64,000 nt of DNA from Vogesella indigofera. Lineage in GTDB: Bacteria > Pseudomonadota > Gammaproteobacteria > Burkholderiales > Chromobacteriaceae. Positions 9,346-18,234 of this stretch are shown here, in pieces. Position numbers and translations under genes: made by a program. Below the pieces are notes generated by a model. That model saw only the letters and a list, made by a program, of their open reading frames with translations. It was not told the DNA's origin and did not search any database. The number at the start of each line of letters is the position of its first letter. Position 1 is the first letter of the stretch. The stretch covers positions 620,001 to 684,000 of the forward strand of contig NZ_RBID01000011.1 of NCBI RefSeq assembly GCF_003633895.1, in the 5' to 3' direction.

Positions 9346-12300
9346 TTAGGCGTTATCAGCCAGCGGCTTGTCCAGCCAGTCCACGTTCTTCATCTTGCGT
9401 ACGATCACGAATTCGTCGCGGTTGGAGCCGACGGTGCCGTAGTAGTTGAAGCCCCACGACAGCTGGGCATAGCCGCCGATCATGTGCGTCGGCTTGGTGA
9501 CCGCCCGCGTTACCGAGTTGTGGATACCGCCGCGCTTGCCGCTGGTTTCCGCGCCCGGCACGTTCACGATCTTCTCCTGGGCGTGGTACATCAGGGTCAT
9601 GCCTTCCGGTACCCGCTGCGACACCACCGCACGGGCAGTCAGCGTACCGTTGACGTTGAACACCTCGATCCAGTCGTTGTCGACGATGCCGGCCTTCTTG
9701 GCGTCAATCTCGGACACCCAGACGTGCGGGCCGCCACGCGACAGCGTCAGCATGCGCAGGTTGTCGGAGTAGGTACTGTGGATACCCCACTTCTGGTGCG
9801 GCGTAATGAAGTTGAGGACGATCTCGGCGTTGCCGTTCGACTTCTTGCCCAGTACCGCCGCGGTGGTCTTCAGATCGACCGCCGGTTTGTACACACACAG
9901 CCCTTCGCCAAACGAACGCATCCACAGGTGATCCTGGTAGAACTGCTGGCGGCCGGTGATGGTGCGCCATGGAATCAGCTCGTGCACGTTGGTGTAGCCG
10001 GCGTTGTAGCTGACTTCTTCGCTTTCCAGGCCCGACCAGGTCGGCGAGGAAATGATCTTGCGCGGCTGCGCCTGCACGTCGCGGAAGCGGATGGAGTCAT
10101 GCTCGCGCGGCAGGGCCAGATGGGTGTGGTCGCGACCGGTAATCTTGGACAGCGCGCCCCAAGCCTTCACTGCCACGTGGCCGTTGGTTTCCGGTGCCAG
10201 CGTCAGGATCATCTCGGCGGCGTCGATGGCGGTGTTCAACTTCGGCTGGCCGGCGGCAACCCCTTCTGCCACGGTCTGGTTCAGGCCGCGCAGCACGTCG
10301 ACTTCGTGGCCGGTCTTCCAGGCGATGCCCTTGCCGCCGTTGCCCACTTTCTCCAGCAGCGGGCCGATGGAGGTGAACTTGTCGTAGATCTTGGTGTAAT
10401 CGCGCTCCACCACCGTCATCTTCGGCATGGTCTTGCCCGGAATCGGCTCGCACTCGCCTTTTTTCCAGTCGCGCGGGTCGAATGGCTGGCCCAGCTCTTC
10501 CGGGGTGTCGTGCATCAGCGGGGTCAGGACCAGATCCTTCTGCACGCCGAGGTAGTCGCCGCCCACTTCCGAGATCGCCTTGGCGAAGCCCTTGTAGATT
10601 TCCCAGTCACTCTTCGCCTGCCACAGCGGCTGCACCGCTTCCGACAACGGGTGGATGAACGGGTGCATGTCGGAGGTGTTGAGATCGTCCTTCTCGTACC
10701 AGGTCGCGGTCGGCAGCACGATGTCGCCGTACAGGCAGGTGGTGGACATGCGGAAGTCCAGCACCACCAGCAGGTCCAGCTTGCCTTCCACCGCCGGACG
10801 CACGGTGATTTCGCTCGGCTTGATGCAGCCTTCTTCGCTGTTCATCACCGCGTTCTGGGTGCCGAGCAGGTACTTCAGGAAGTACTCGTGGCCCTTGCCG
10901 GAGGAACCCAGGATGTTGGAACGCCACACGAACATGTTGCGCGGGAAGTTCTTCGGGTTGTCCGGGTCGTTGCAGGCCATGTCCAGCTTGCCGGACTTCA
11001 GACCTTCCACAGTGTAGGCGATCGGGTCCTTGCCTTCGGCCGCAGCAAGACGGGTGATGTCCAGCGGGTTGGTGGTCAGCTGCGGTGCCGACGGCAACCA
11101 GCCCATGCGCTCGGCCTTGGCGTTGTAATCGATCAGCGCCATGTTGGCCATGCTGCCGTTGGCAGTCGGGCACAGGATCTCGTTGACGCCCAGTTTCTCG
11201 TGGCGCCACTGGCTGGTGTGCGCGTAGAAGAAGCTGGTGCCGTTCATCTGGCGGGCCGGACGGTTCCAGTCGGCGGCGAAGGCCAATGGTGCCCAACCGG
11301 TTTGCGGACGCAGTTTTTCCTGGCCGACGTAGTGGCACCAGCCACCGCCGCTCTGGCCGATACAACCGCACATCATCAGCATGTTGATGATGCCGCGGTA
11401 GGTCATGTCCATGTGGTACCAGTGGTTCAGCGCCGCGCCGACGATCACCATCGACTTGCCGCGGGTCTGGTCGGCGTTCTGCGCGAATTCGCGCGCCACC
11501 TGGATCACCATCTCCGGCTTCACGCCGGTGTGTTTCTGCTGCCAGGCCGGGGTGTACGGTACGTCGTCGAAGTAGTCCTTCGCCACGTTGCCGCCGCCGA
11601 GGCCACGGTCGATACCGTAGTTGGCCGCCATCAGGTCGAACACGGTGGCCACCAGCGCCTGCTTGCCATCGGCGAGGGTGATGCGCTTGACCGGCACGTT
11701 GCGGGTCAGCAGTTCGTCGTGTTCGGCCGCGAAGTACGGGAAGGCCACGCCGACCACATCGTCACGCTGTTCGATCAGCGACAGGCGACCCTTGACTTCG
11801 TTGCCGTTGCCGCCGTCCTTCTCTTCCAGGTTCCACTTGCCGGCTTCGCCTTCCGGCTGTGTCCAGCGGAAACCGATGGAGCCGTTCGGCGCCACGATCT
11901 TGCCGCTGAGCTCGTCGATGATCAGCGTTTTCCATTCCGGATTGGTGTTCTCGCCCAGATTGGCTTCCAGGTGCGAGGCACGCAGGAAGTAGTCCGGCAC
12001 GTAACGGCCGCCATCCTGGCGCAGCGTCACCAGCATCGGCATGTCGGTGTACTGACGGATGTAATCGGTGAAGTAGGCCGACGGATTGTCGAGGTGGAAT
12101 TCCTTGAAGATCACATGGCCCATCGCCATCGCCAGCGCGGCGTCGGTACCCTGCTTCGGCGCCAGCCAGATGTCGCCGAACTTGGCCATTTCGCCGAAGT
12201 CGGACGATACCGCCACCGTCTTGGTGCCCTTGTAGCGCACTTCGGTATAGAAGTGGGCATCCGGGGTACGCGTCATCGGGACGTTGGAACCCCACACCAT

Positions 12301-13047
12301 CAGGTAGGTGGAGTTGTACCAGTCGGCCGATTCAGCCACGTCGGTCTGCTCGCCCCATACCTGCGGCGAGGCCGGCGGCAAGTCGCAGTACCAGTCGTAG
12401 AACGACAGCGGTACGCCACCGATCAGCGACAGGTAGCGGCTACCGGCGGCGTAGGACACCATCGACATCGCCGGAATCGGCGAGAAGCCGACTACGCGGT
12501 CAGGGCCGTAGTTCTTGATGGTGTAGGCATTGGATGCCGCGATGATTTCATTCACTTCATCCCAGCTGGCGCGCACGAAACCGCCCTGGCCACGCTTGGA
12601 TTTGTACTGCTTGGCTGTTTCCGGGTTCTGGCTGATCTGTTCCCAGGCGTCAATGGCGCCCATGGTCTTGCGGGCTTCGCGCCACAGCTTCATCAGGCGG
12701 CCGCGCACCATCGGGTATTTCACGCGCTGGGCGGAATACACGTACCAGCTGTACGACGCACCACGCGGGCAGCCGCGCGGTTCGTGGTTAGGCAGGTCGG
12801 GACGGGTACGCGGGTAGTCGGTCTGCTGGGTTTCCCAGGTGATCAGGCCGTTTTTGACATACACCTTCCAGCTACAGGAGCCGGTGCAGTTCACGCCGTG
12901 GGTGGAACGCACGATCTTGTCGTGCTGCCAGCGTTGACGGTAGCCGTCTTCCCACTTGCGGTCTTCTTTTACCACCGCACCGTGGCCATCGGCGAAGGTG
13001 GATTTCACCTTGCCCAGAAAATTCAGTCTGTCGAGAAAGTGGCTCAT
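9346..13047 (-). CDS. narG: Respiratory nitrate reductase alpha subunit NarG (molybdopterin)
   Basis: This 1233-residue catalytic subunit reduces nitrate to nitrite on the cytoplasmic side of the membrane. The N-terminal FS0 cluster ligands are clear: His50, Cys54, Cys58 and Cys93 (THGVNCTGSCSW, then RGCPRGASYSW). A molybdenum-ligand Asp is expected in the SFYDWYCDLPPASP segment. The start at 13047 has GGAGG four bases upstream and gives the usual MSHFLDRLNF opening, a vestigial Tat-like N-terminus. Length agrees with the family (about 1245). An 89-base spacer separates it from narH. It is the first gene of the narGHJI operon. Confidence 0.98.
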   Translation of the reverse strand: MSHFLDRLNFLGKVKSTFADGHGAVVKEDRKWEDGYRQRWQHDKIVRSTHGVNCTGSCSWKVYVKNGLITWETQQTDYPRTRPDLPNHEPRGCPRGASYSWYVYSAQRVKYPMVRGRLMKLWREARKTMGAIDAWEQISQNPETAKQYKSKRGQGGFVRASWDEVNEIIAASNAYTIKNYGPDRVVGFSPIPAMSMVSYAAGSRYLSLIGGVPLSFYDWYCDLPPASPQVWGEQTDVAESADWYNSTYLMVWGSNVPMTRTPDAHFYTEVRYKGTKTVAVSSDFGEMAKFGDIWLAPKQGTDAALAMAMGHVIFKEFHLDNPSAYFTDYIRQYTDMPMLVTLRQDGGRYVPDYFLRASHLEANLGENTNPEWKTLIIDELSGKIVAPNGSIGFRWTQPEGEAGKWNLEEKDGGNGNEVKGRLSLIEQRDDVVGVAFPYFAAEHDELLTRNVPVKRITLADGKQALVATVFDLMAANYGIDRGLGGGNVAKDYFDDVPYTPAWQQKHTGVKPEMVIQVAREFAQNADQTRGKSMVIVGAALNHWYHMDMTYRGIINMLMMCGCIGQSGGGWCHYVGQEKLRPQTGWAPLAFAADWNRPARQMNGTSFFYAHTSQWRHEKLGVNEILCPTANGSMANMALIDYNAKAERMGWLPSAPQLTTNPLDITRLAAAEGKDPIAYTVEGLKSGKLDMACNDPDNPKNFPRNMFVWRSNILGSSGKGHEYFLKYLLGTQNAVMNSEEGCIKPSEITVRPAVEGKLDLLVVLDFRMSTTCLYGDIVLPTATWYEKDDLNTSDMHPFIHPLSEAVQPLWQAKSDWEIYKGFAKAISEVGGDYLGVQKDLVLTPLMHDTPEELGQPFDPRDWKKGECEPIPGKTMPKMTVVERDYTKIYDKFTSIGPLLEKVGNGGKGIAWKTGHEVDVLRGLNQTVAEGVAAGQPKLNTAIDAAEMILTLAPETNGHVAVKAWGALSKITGRDHTHLALPREHDSIRFRDVQAQPRKIISSPTWSGLESEEVSYNAGYTNVHELIPWRTITGRQQFYQDHLWMRSFGEGLCVYKPAVDLKTTAAVLGKKSNGNAEIVLNFITPHQKWGIHSTYSDNLRMLTLSRGGPHVWVSEIDAKKAGIVDNDWIEVFNVNGTLTARAVVSQRVPEGMTLMYHAQEKIVNVPGAETSGKRGGIHNSVTRAVTKPTHMIGGYAQLSWGFNYYGTVGSNRDEFVIVRKMKNVDWLDKPLADNA

Positions 13048-13155
13048 TTTGCCTCCGTATTTTTGCCGCCATCGCGGCCCGCAAAGGTTGGCCGCAAGCG
13101 AATGCGGATACCTGTGGTCACGGTTGACAGAATAGGAAAACGGGGCAATGGCGCC

Positions 13156-13212
13156 CATTCGCCACAGGTGGCAGCGATGCGGCGCAGAGGGAGGAAGGCG
13201 ACTAGTTCGAAA
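13156..13212 (-). promoter_or_regulatory. narG upstream region sharing two motifs with narK1
   Basis: Reading toward narG, TTTCGAACTAGT (13212-13201) is followed by CTGTGGCGAATG (13167-13156). Both 12-mers also occur upstream of narK1, with 22 bases more between them there. No good FNR box was found in this region. Shared regulation is inferred. Confidence 0.45.
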
Positions 13213-13274
13213 GTGGTAGGCGCCCCCGGCGTTGGGAGGTATCCGCCCCGTGATGCGGCGGCGCGACGACCATG

Positions 13275-13302
13275 AAAAAGCCGCTCCCAAGGGAGCGGCT
13301 TC
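13275..13302 (-). terminator. Terminator after the GluP-type transporter gene
   Basis: On the minus strand, AAGCCGCTCCC-TT-GGGAGCGGCTT is followed by a run of T. It lies just after the transporter stop codon and insulates the narG promoter region. Confidence 0.9.
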
Positions 13303-13320
13303 AGCGCGGCCAAACGGCCA

Positions 13321-14538
13321 TCAGCGTGGTTTGTGGCCGGCAATACCGTAGTAGAAGATGAACAGGTAGCACAGCAGCGGCACCACGAACGACAGCAGCA
13401 GTCCGAGACTGTCCGCCAGCGACGCCTGCAGCAGCGGCATCAGCGCCCCGCCGACAATCGCCATGCACAGCACGCCGGAGCCGGCACTGGTGAAGCGCCC
13501 CAGGCCGTTCAGCGCCAGCGAGAAGATGGTCGGGAACATGATCGAGTTGCACAGCCCGACCGCCAGCAGGCTCCACATCGCCAGCTTGCCGCCACACAGC
13601 ACCGCCACGGCGATCAGCAGCACGCTGAGCAGCGCGTTGCAGGCCAGCACCTTGCTGGCGGCGACGTGGCGCATCACCACGCTGCCCAGGAAGCGGCCAA
13701 CCATGGCGCAGCCCCAGTACACCGCCAGCAGACGGCCGGCCGCGGCCTGGTTCAGGCCACCGATGTCCGGCTGCTCCATCAGGCTGACCAGGAAGCTGCC
13801 GATGCTGACCTCGGCACCGACGTAGACGAAGATCGCCACCGCACCCAGTAGCAGATGGCGGTACTGCCACACGCTGTGGCGCACCACCTCACCGGCGGTG
13901 GCCGCCTGCTGCGGATGCTCGTCCTTGATTGCCGGCAGGCGCAGCAGTGCGAACACCACCGCGATGGCGAACAGCAGACCGGCCAGCACCAGATACGGCA
14001 GTTGCACCGCGCTGGCCTCGGCCACCGCGCCGTCGTGGCTGTCGACCAGGATCAGCATCGCACCCAGCAGCGGCGCCACGGTGGTGCCCAGCGCATTGAA
14101 TGCCTGGGTCAGGTTGAGGCGGCTGGATGCCGTCTTCGCCGGCCCCAGTCGCGTTACGTAAGGGTTGGCCGCAACCTGCAGCACGGTGATGCCCGCCGCC
14201 AGCACGAACAGCGCGCCGAGAAAGGCCGGATACGACAGGCTGGCCGCCGCCGGGTAGAACAGCAGGCAGCCGATGCCGGCGGTGCACAGCCCGGCGACAA
14301 TGCCGCGCTGGTAGCCACAGGCCTGCACCAGCCGCCCAGCCGGCAGCGACACGACGAAATAGGCGGTAAAGAAGCTGAACTGCACCAGTGCCGCCTGCAC
14401 ATAACTCAGCGCGAACACGCCCTTGAGATGCGGCACCAGGATGTCGTTGAGCGAGGTGATCAGACCCCACATGAAAAACAGGGAAGTCAGCACCGCCAGC
14501 GGCTTCCCGTATTGTGGTGTGTGGACATGCTGTGGCAT
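13321..14538 (-). CDS. Glucose/galactose (GluP/FucP-type) MFS transporter
   Basis: This sugar:proton symporter has 405 residues and about twelve membrane helices. The opening FFMWGLITSLNDILVPHLK and the block ANPYVTRLGPAKTASSRLNL are typical of the FucP/GluP group of the major facilitator superfamily. ATG 14538 has GGAG ten bases upstream; ATG 14568 would add ten residues. The gene has its own terminator and lies between the narK/chemoreceptor block and narG, all on the same strand. Substrate (glucose, galactose or fucose) cannot be decided. Two copies of the repeat word lie inside it. Confidence 0.88.
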   Translation of the reverse strand: MPQHVHTPQYGKPLAVLTSLFFMWGLITSLNDILVPHLKGVFALSYVQAALVQFSFFTAYFVVSLPAGRLVQACGYQRGIVAGLCTAGIGCLLFYPAAASLSYPAFLGALFVLAAGITVLQVAANPYVTRLGPAKTASSRLNLTQAFNALGTTVAPLLGAMLILVDSHDGAVAEASAVQLPYLVLAGLLFAIAVVFALLRLPAIKDEHPQQAATAGEVVRHSVWQYRHLLLGAVAIFVYVGAEVSIGSFLVSLMEQPDIGGLNQAAAGRLLAVYWGCAMVGRFLGSVVMRHVAASKVLACNALLSVLLIAVAVLCGGKLAMWSLLAVGLCNSIMFPTIFSLALNGLGRFTSAGSGVLCMAIVGGALMPLLQASLADSLGLLLSFVVPLLCYLFIFYYGIAGHKPR

Positions 14539-14653
14539 GTGACTAGGGCTCCGTGTGTTGTTATGCATGGGAGCGGTAGTCTAATGACAATGCGGCTTGT
14601 ACTCGATTACTTTCACCATTCTTACAACAATTAAGCGGCAGTCATTGCAGTGA

Positions 14654-14697
14654 CCGTATTTTTTCCTGTTGATTTTCATGGTCTTGAAAAAATACGG
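14654..14697. repeat. 12-bp inverted repeat upstream of the GluP-type gene
   Basis: CCGTATTTTTTC (14654-14665) pairs with GAAAAAATACGG (14686-14697). The right arm overlaps the base of the chemoreceptor terminator, so the two hairpins are mutually exclusive. It may be an operator for the transporter gene or an alternative RNA fold. Confidence 0.45.
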
Positions 14698-14721
14698 CGT
14701 TGCCGACACCACGGCAACGCC
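14686..14721 (-). terminator. Terminator after the second chemoreceptor gene
   Basis: GGCGTTGCCG pairs with CGGCAACGCC around a six-base loop. On the minus strand it is followed by GTATTTTTTC, a typical U-tract. Confidence 0.85.
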
Positions 14722-14827
14722 CATACACGCCACGCATTAAATGTAAGTTTCATGTAAGAAAATTACCATCATGCCCACGGCGGCGACCACCCTGCCCGCT
14801 GCCGGCTCTCGCCCGCAGCGGCCCGGC

Positions 14828-16444
14828 TCAAGTGGTGTAACAGGCCACGTCGCGACGCATGTTCTGCGCCAGCTCGTGCAGGCGCAGCGCATTGAGCGCA
14901 GTGCTTTGCGCCGCGGCGCTGCTCTCCTCGGCTATCTGGGCGATACCTTCCACCTTCTGCGAGATACGGCCGCTGGCTTCGCTCTGCTCGTGGATGGCGG
15001 CAGCGATATCCGCCACCTGCTGCCCGACCTGCCCGGCCAGGGTGCGCAGCTCGCCGATGGCGACACCGGCCTCGCGCACCCGCGCCACGCCCTGCTCGAC
15101 GCGGCCAACCACGTCGCCGATCAGGTGCACGGTGGCGGTCGAGCCTTCGCGGATGCTGGACACGGTGGCGTGAATCTGCCCGGTGGACGCGGTGGTGCGC
15201 TCGGCCAGCTTGCGTACCTCGTCGGCAACCACGGCAAAGCCGCGGCCGGATTCGCCGGCACGGGCGGCCTCGATCGCCGCGTTCAGCGCCAGCAGGTTGA
15301 TCTGGTCGGCAATCTCGCCGATCACGTTGACCACCGAACCGATCGACTCGCTGCGGCTTTGCAGCTCCTGCACATAGCGCGCGGTGTCGTTCACCGCACT
15401 GGCGATGCTCTCGATCTCGGTCACCGTGTCACGGATCATCCGTTCGCTGTGCACCACCTGCTGCCCGGAGGCCGTCGCCAGCCGGTCGGCATCGCGGGTG
15501 CGCTCGGCAATGTGGCCGATGCTGATGGTAACCGCCTCCACCGCCGCCGCCATCTCCGTGGCCGACACGCTGGCGTGGTGGGCGCCGCTCTTCACCTGCT
15601 CGGACGCCACGCTGAGGTCTTCCGCCGCCACCGTCACCGCGTGCGAGTGATGGCCGATCTGGTGGATGGAATCGCGCATCTTGCCCAGCAGGTGGTTGAA
15701 CGCCTTCAGCAGGCCGCCGATCTCGTCATTCTTGTGCACCACCACGCGCTGCGACAGGTCCTGGCGGTCGGAAATGCCGCGCACCGCCAGCACCGCCGAC
15801 TGCACCGGGCGGTTGATGCTGCGCAGGATCAGCCAGCCACAGCCGAACAGCAACACCATGGACAGCAGCAGTGACACCGCAAACGCCAGCTTGGCGGAAG
15901 CCATTTCCGCCTCGGCCTGCGCCCGGTTGTGGCGGCCCTCGTCCAGCACATCGTTGACGATGGCCGTCACCGAGCTGCCCAGCTCGGTGCCCACCTGGCG
16001 CCACGGCTCCATCGCCGCCGACAGTTGCGGCGGCGTCATTCCCGGCGTCACCCGCACCGCGTGCACCCGGTCCAGCAGCAGCAGGTATTGCTCGAACAGC
16101 GTGTCAAAGCGTTGCAGGTTGGCCAGGTCCTCGGGATGACGCAGTTGCGACTTCAGCTGCCGCAGCAGCTGGCGCAGCTTGTGCGAGGTTTCGCGGGTAC
16201 GCAGCCGCGCCTGCAGCTGGAAACTGCTGTCCTGCTCGTACACCTGCAGGATGTCGTCGATACGCAGATCCTTGAACGTGCTGCGGATATTCGCCACCAG
16301 CCCCAGCCGCGGGATGATGGTCTCATTGACCACGTCCAGCTTGGCATCGGCCGCCCGCAAGGCGTTCAGGCCCACCATGCTGGGCACCAGCGCCGCCAGC
16401 AGGGCCAGAACGGTAAAACACAACAACTTCAGTTTGATGGTCAT
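14828..16444 (-). CDS. Methyl-accepting chemotaxis protein (four-helix-bundle-type sensor)
   Basis: This 538-residue chemoreceptor has a membrane helix at about 5-27, a periplasmic helical sensor of about 150 residues, a second membrane helix near 190-210, HAMP and a signalling domain. The tip reads [20 protein letters not shown]. The sensor shows the spacing of a 4HB/Tar-like fold and has no NIT signature, so its ligand is unknown. ATG 16444 follows GGAG by seven bases; an upstream GTG at 16450 is an alternative. It lies between narK2 and the sugar transporter with its own terminator, and an FNR-like box lies upstream, suggesting expression without oxygen. Confidence 0.9.
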   Translation of the reverse strand: MTIKLKLLCFTVLALLAALVPSMVGLNALRAADAKLDVVNETIIPRLGLVANIRSTFKDLRIDDILQVYEQDSSFQLQARLRTRETSHKLRQLLRQLKSQLRHPEDLANLQRFDTLFEQYLLLLDRVHAVRVTPGMTPPQLSAAMEPWRQVGTELGSSVTAIVNDVLDEGRHNRAQAEAEMASAKLAFAVSLLLSMVLLFGCGWLILRSINRPVQSAVLAVRGISDRQDLSQRVVVHKNDEIGGLLKAFNHLLGKMRDSIHQIGHHSHAVTVAAEDLSVASEQVKSGAHHASVSATEMAAAVEAVTISIGHIAERTRDADRLATASGQQVVHSERMIRDTVTEIESIASAVNDTARYVQELQSRSESIGSVVNVIGEIADQINLLALNAAIEAARAGESGRGFAVVADEVRKLAERTTASTGQIHATVSSIREGSTATVHLIGDVVGRVEQGVARVREAGVAIGELRTLAGQVGQQVADIAAAIHEQSEASGRISQKVEGIAQIAEESSAAAQSTALNALRLHELAQNMRRDVACYTT

Positions 16445-16599
16445 CGTCACACTCCAGAAGAGGGGTCAAGTCGGTTAACGTCGTGGGCATTACGCTTGCT
16501 GGATTTCCTGTCATTGCGTGCGGGTGGCCGCCTGCGGGCGGCTCGTATGGTGATGCGGCAAGGTGTGCGTTATCCCGCCACCGTTGCTGGCGCGCATGA

Positions 16600-16642
16600 C
16601 GTATAGCCGGCGGCGCCCTGTGTCAGCCTTGATCCACATCTA
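16600..16642 (-). promoter_or_regulatory. FNR/ANR-type class II promoter for the chemoreceptor
   Basis: TTGAT-CCAC-ATCTA at 16629-16642 matches nine of ten FNR consensus half-site bases. A -10-like TATACG (minus strand, 16605-16600) is centred 33 bases downstream. That places the box near -42, the class II activator position. The leader to the ATG would be about 150 bases. Confidence 0.55.
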
Positions 16643-16694
16643 GCAATTCACGATGGCGCGCGGTTCGGCGGGATCATCACCGCCGCCGCGGCGC

Positions 16695-16721
16695 AAAAAA
16701 AAAAGCGCCCCGAGGGGCGCC
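16695..16721 (-). terminator. Terminator after narK2
   Basis: On the minus strand GGCGCCCC-TC-GGGGCGC is followed by ten T residues, a strong intrinsic terminator for the narK1-narK2 transcript. Confidence 0.92.
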
Positions 16722-16762
16722 GAAGAAGATTGCAGAAAAAGTCCGCAAACTTGGAGAAGTCG

Positions 16763-18154
16763 TCAGCAAGGCACTTCCGCGTTCTTGCGGGCGTAGTACC
16801 AGCCGTTGATCAGCAGGCAGCTGACGTAGAAGGCGATGAAGGCGTACAGCGCGGCATCGACACCACCGGTCAGCGCGATCGAGGTGCCGTAGCTTTTCGG
16901 GATGAAGAAACCACCGTAGGCACCGATGGCACCGGAGAAGCCCAGTACCGCCGCGGCTTCCTTGGTGGCGTCGGCGACCGCTTTTTTCTGTGCTGCATCG
17001 CCCTTGCCAGCCATGCGCTGGTGCAGGGTCAGGAAGATGGCCGGTACCTGCATGAAGGTGGAGCCGTTACCGATACCGGTCAGCGCGAACAGGCACAGGA
17101 ACATGGCGAAGAAGCCCTGGAAGTTGCCACCCTGGCCGCCGTGCGGCAGGAAGTTGAGCACGCCGAACACCGCGGCAATCATCAGTGCGAACACCACCTG
17201 CGTCACCTTGGCGCCGCCCATCTTGTCCGACAGCCAGCCACCAACCGGACGCGCCAGCGCGCCGACCAGCGGGCCGAAGAACACGTACTTGCTCGGGTCA
17301 ACATCCGGGAACTGGCCTTTCATCAGCAGCGGGAAGCCGGCAGCAAAACCGATGAAGGAACCGAAGGTGCCGATGTACAGCCAGCACATCAGCCAGTTGT
17401 GCTTGCGCTTGAAGATCACGGCCTGGTCGGCAAACGAGGCCTTGGCCGAAGCGATGTCGTTCATGCCGAACCATGCGGCCAACGTCGACAGCACGATGAA
17501 CGGCACCCACACGAAGCCGGCGTTCTGCAGCCACATCTGCTTGGTGGCCTCGCCCTTGACCCAGGTTTGCGGTTCGCCGCCGAAGCTGCCGAACAGGCCC
17601 ATGGTGATCACGATCGGCACCACGAACTGCACCACCGACACGCCGAGGTTACCCAGGCCGGCGTTCAGCCCCAGCGCGGTCCCCTTCTCTGCCTTCGGGT
17701 AGAAGAAGCTGATGTTGGACATCGAGGAGCTGAAGTTGCCGCCGCCGAAGCCGCACAGTAGCGCCAGGATCAGCATGGTCACGTAACTGGTGTTCGGGTC
17801 CTGCACCGCGAAGCCGATGCCGATCGCCGGGATCAGCAGGCTGGCGGTGGAGATTGCCGTCCAGCGACGACCACCGAAGATCGGCACCATGAAGGAGTAG
17901 AAAATGCGCAGCGTGGCGCCGGACAGCGCCGGCAAGGCCGCCAGCCAGAACAGCTGGTTCTGCGTGTAGCTGAAGCCGATATTCGGCATGTTCAGCACTG
18001 CCACGCTCCACACCTGCCAGATGATGAAGGCCAGCGTCAGCGCCGGGATGGACAGCCACAGATTGCGGCGGGCGACGGCTTTGCCGTCTTGCTGCCAGAA
18101 GCTGGGGCTTTCCGGCTCCCAGCGGGTCAGAACATGAGACGAACTTTGTGACAT
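16763..18154 (-). CDS. narK: Nitrate/nitrite transporter NarK2 (NNP family MFS)
   Basis: This 463-residue nitrate/nitrite porter has about twelve membrane helices. The nitrate signature GGGNFSSSMSNISFFYPK lies near residue 150 and a second glycine-rich segment lies in the C-terminal half. By length and sequence it is the NarK2/NarU type, typically a nitrate/nitrite exchanger. I chose ATG 18154 (MSQSSSHVLTRWEPE) because AGGGAGG lies nine bases upstream; the longer reading adds unconserved residues. It follows narK1 by 80 bases and is closed by a strong terminator. It would supply NarG with nitrate and remove nitrite. Confidence 0.93.
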   Translation of the reverse strand: MSQSSSHVLTRWEPESPSFWQQDGKAVARRNLWLSIPALTLAFIIWQVWSVAVLNMPNIGFSYTQNQLFWLAALPALSGATLRIFYSFMVPIFGGRRWTAISTASLLIPAIGIGFAVQDPNTSYVTMLILALLCGFGGGNFSSSMSNISFFYPKAEKGTALGLNAGLGNLGVSVVQFVVPIVITMGLFGSFGGEPQTWVKGEATKQMWLQNAGFVWVPFIVLSTLAAWFGMNDIASAKASFADQAVIFKRKHNWLMCWLYIGTFGSFIGFAAGFPLLMKGQFPDVDPSKYVFFGPLVGALARPVGGWLSDKMGGAKVTQVVFALMIAAVFGVLNFLPHGGQGGNFQGFFAMFLCLFALTGIGNGSTFMQVPAIFLTLHQRMAGKGDAAQKKAVADATKEAAAVLGFSGAIGAYGGFFIPKSYGTSIALTGGVDAALYAFIAFYVSCLLINGWYYARKNAEVPC

Positions 18155-18234
18155 TTTGTCATCCTCCCTGAAGGGTGGCCCCTGCCACCCCTTAAAATTC
18201 ATTACGACACATCACACCCGGTGTCAGCCAGGCA

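Larger units (their letters stand above)
16445..16762. other. Intergenic region between narK2 and the chemoreceptor
   Basis: This 318-base stretch holds the narK2 terminator (16695-16721), a likely FNR-dependent promoter for the chemoreceptor (16600-16642), and a long leader with a GC-rich hairpin near 16526-16540. I see no convincing open reading frame. Confidence 0.6.

Noticed and set aside
13048-13260. FNR-type box upstream of narG
   Set aside because: TTGACAGAATAGG has only one reasonable half-site, so no box is supported there despite the oxygen-regulated gene.
9274-13275. A 1333-residue plus-strand frame opposite narG
   Set aside because: It is the antisense shadow of narG, and narG is certain from its Fe-S ligands and length.
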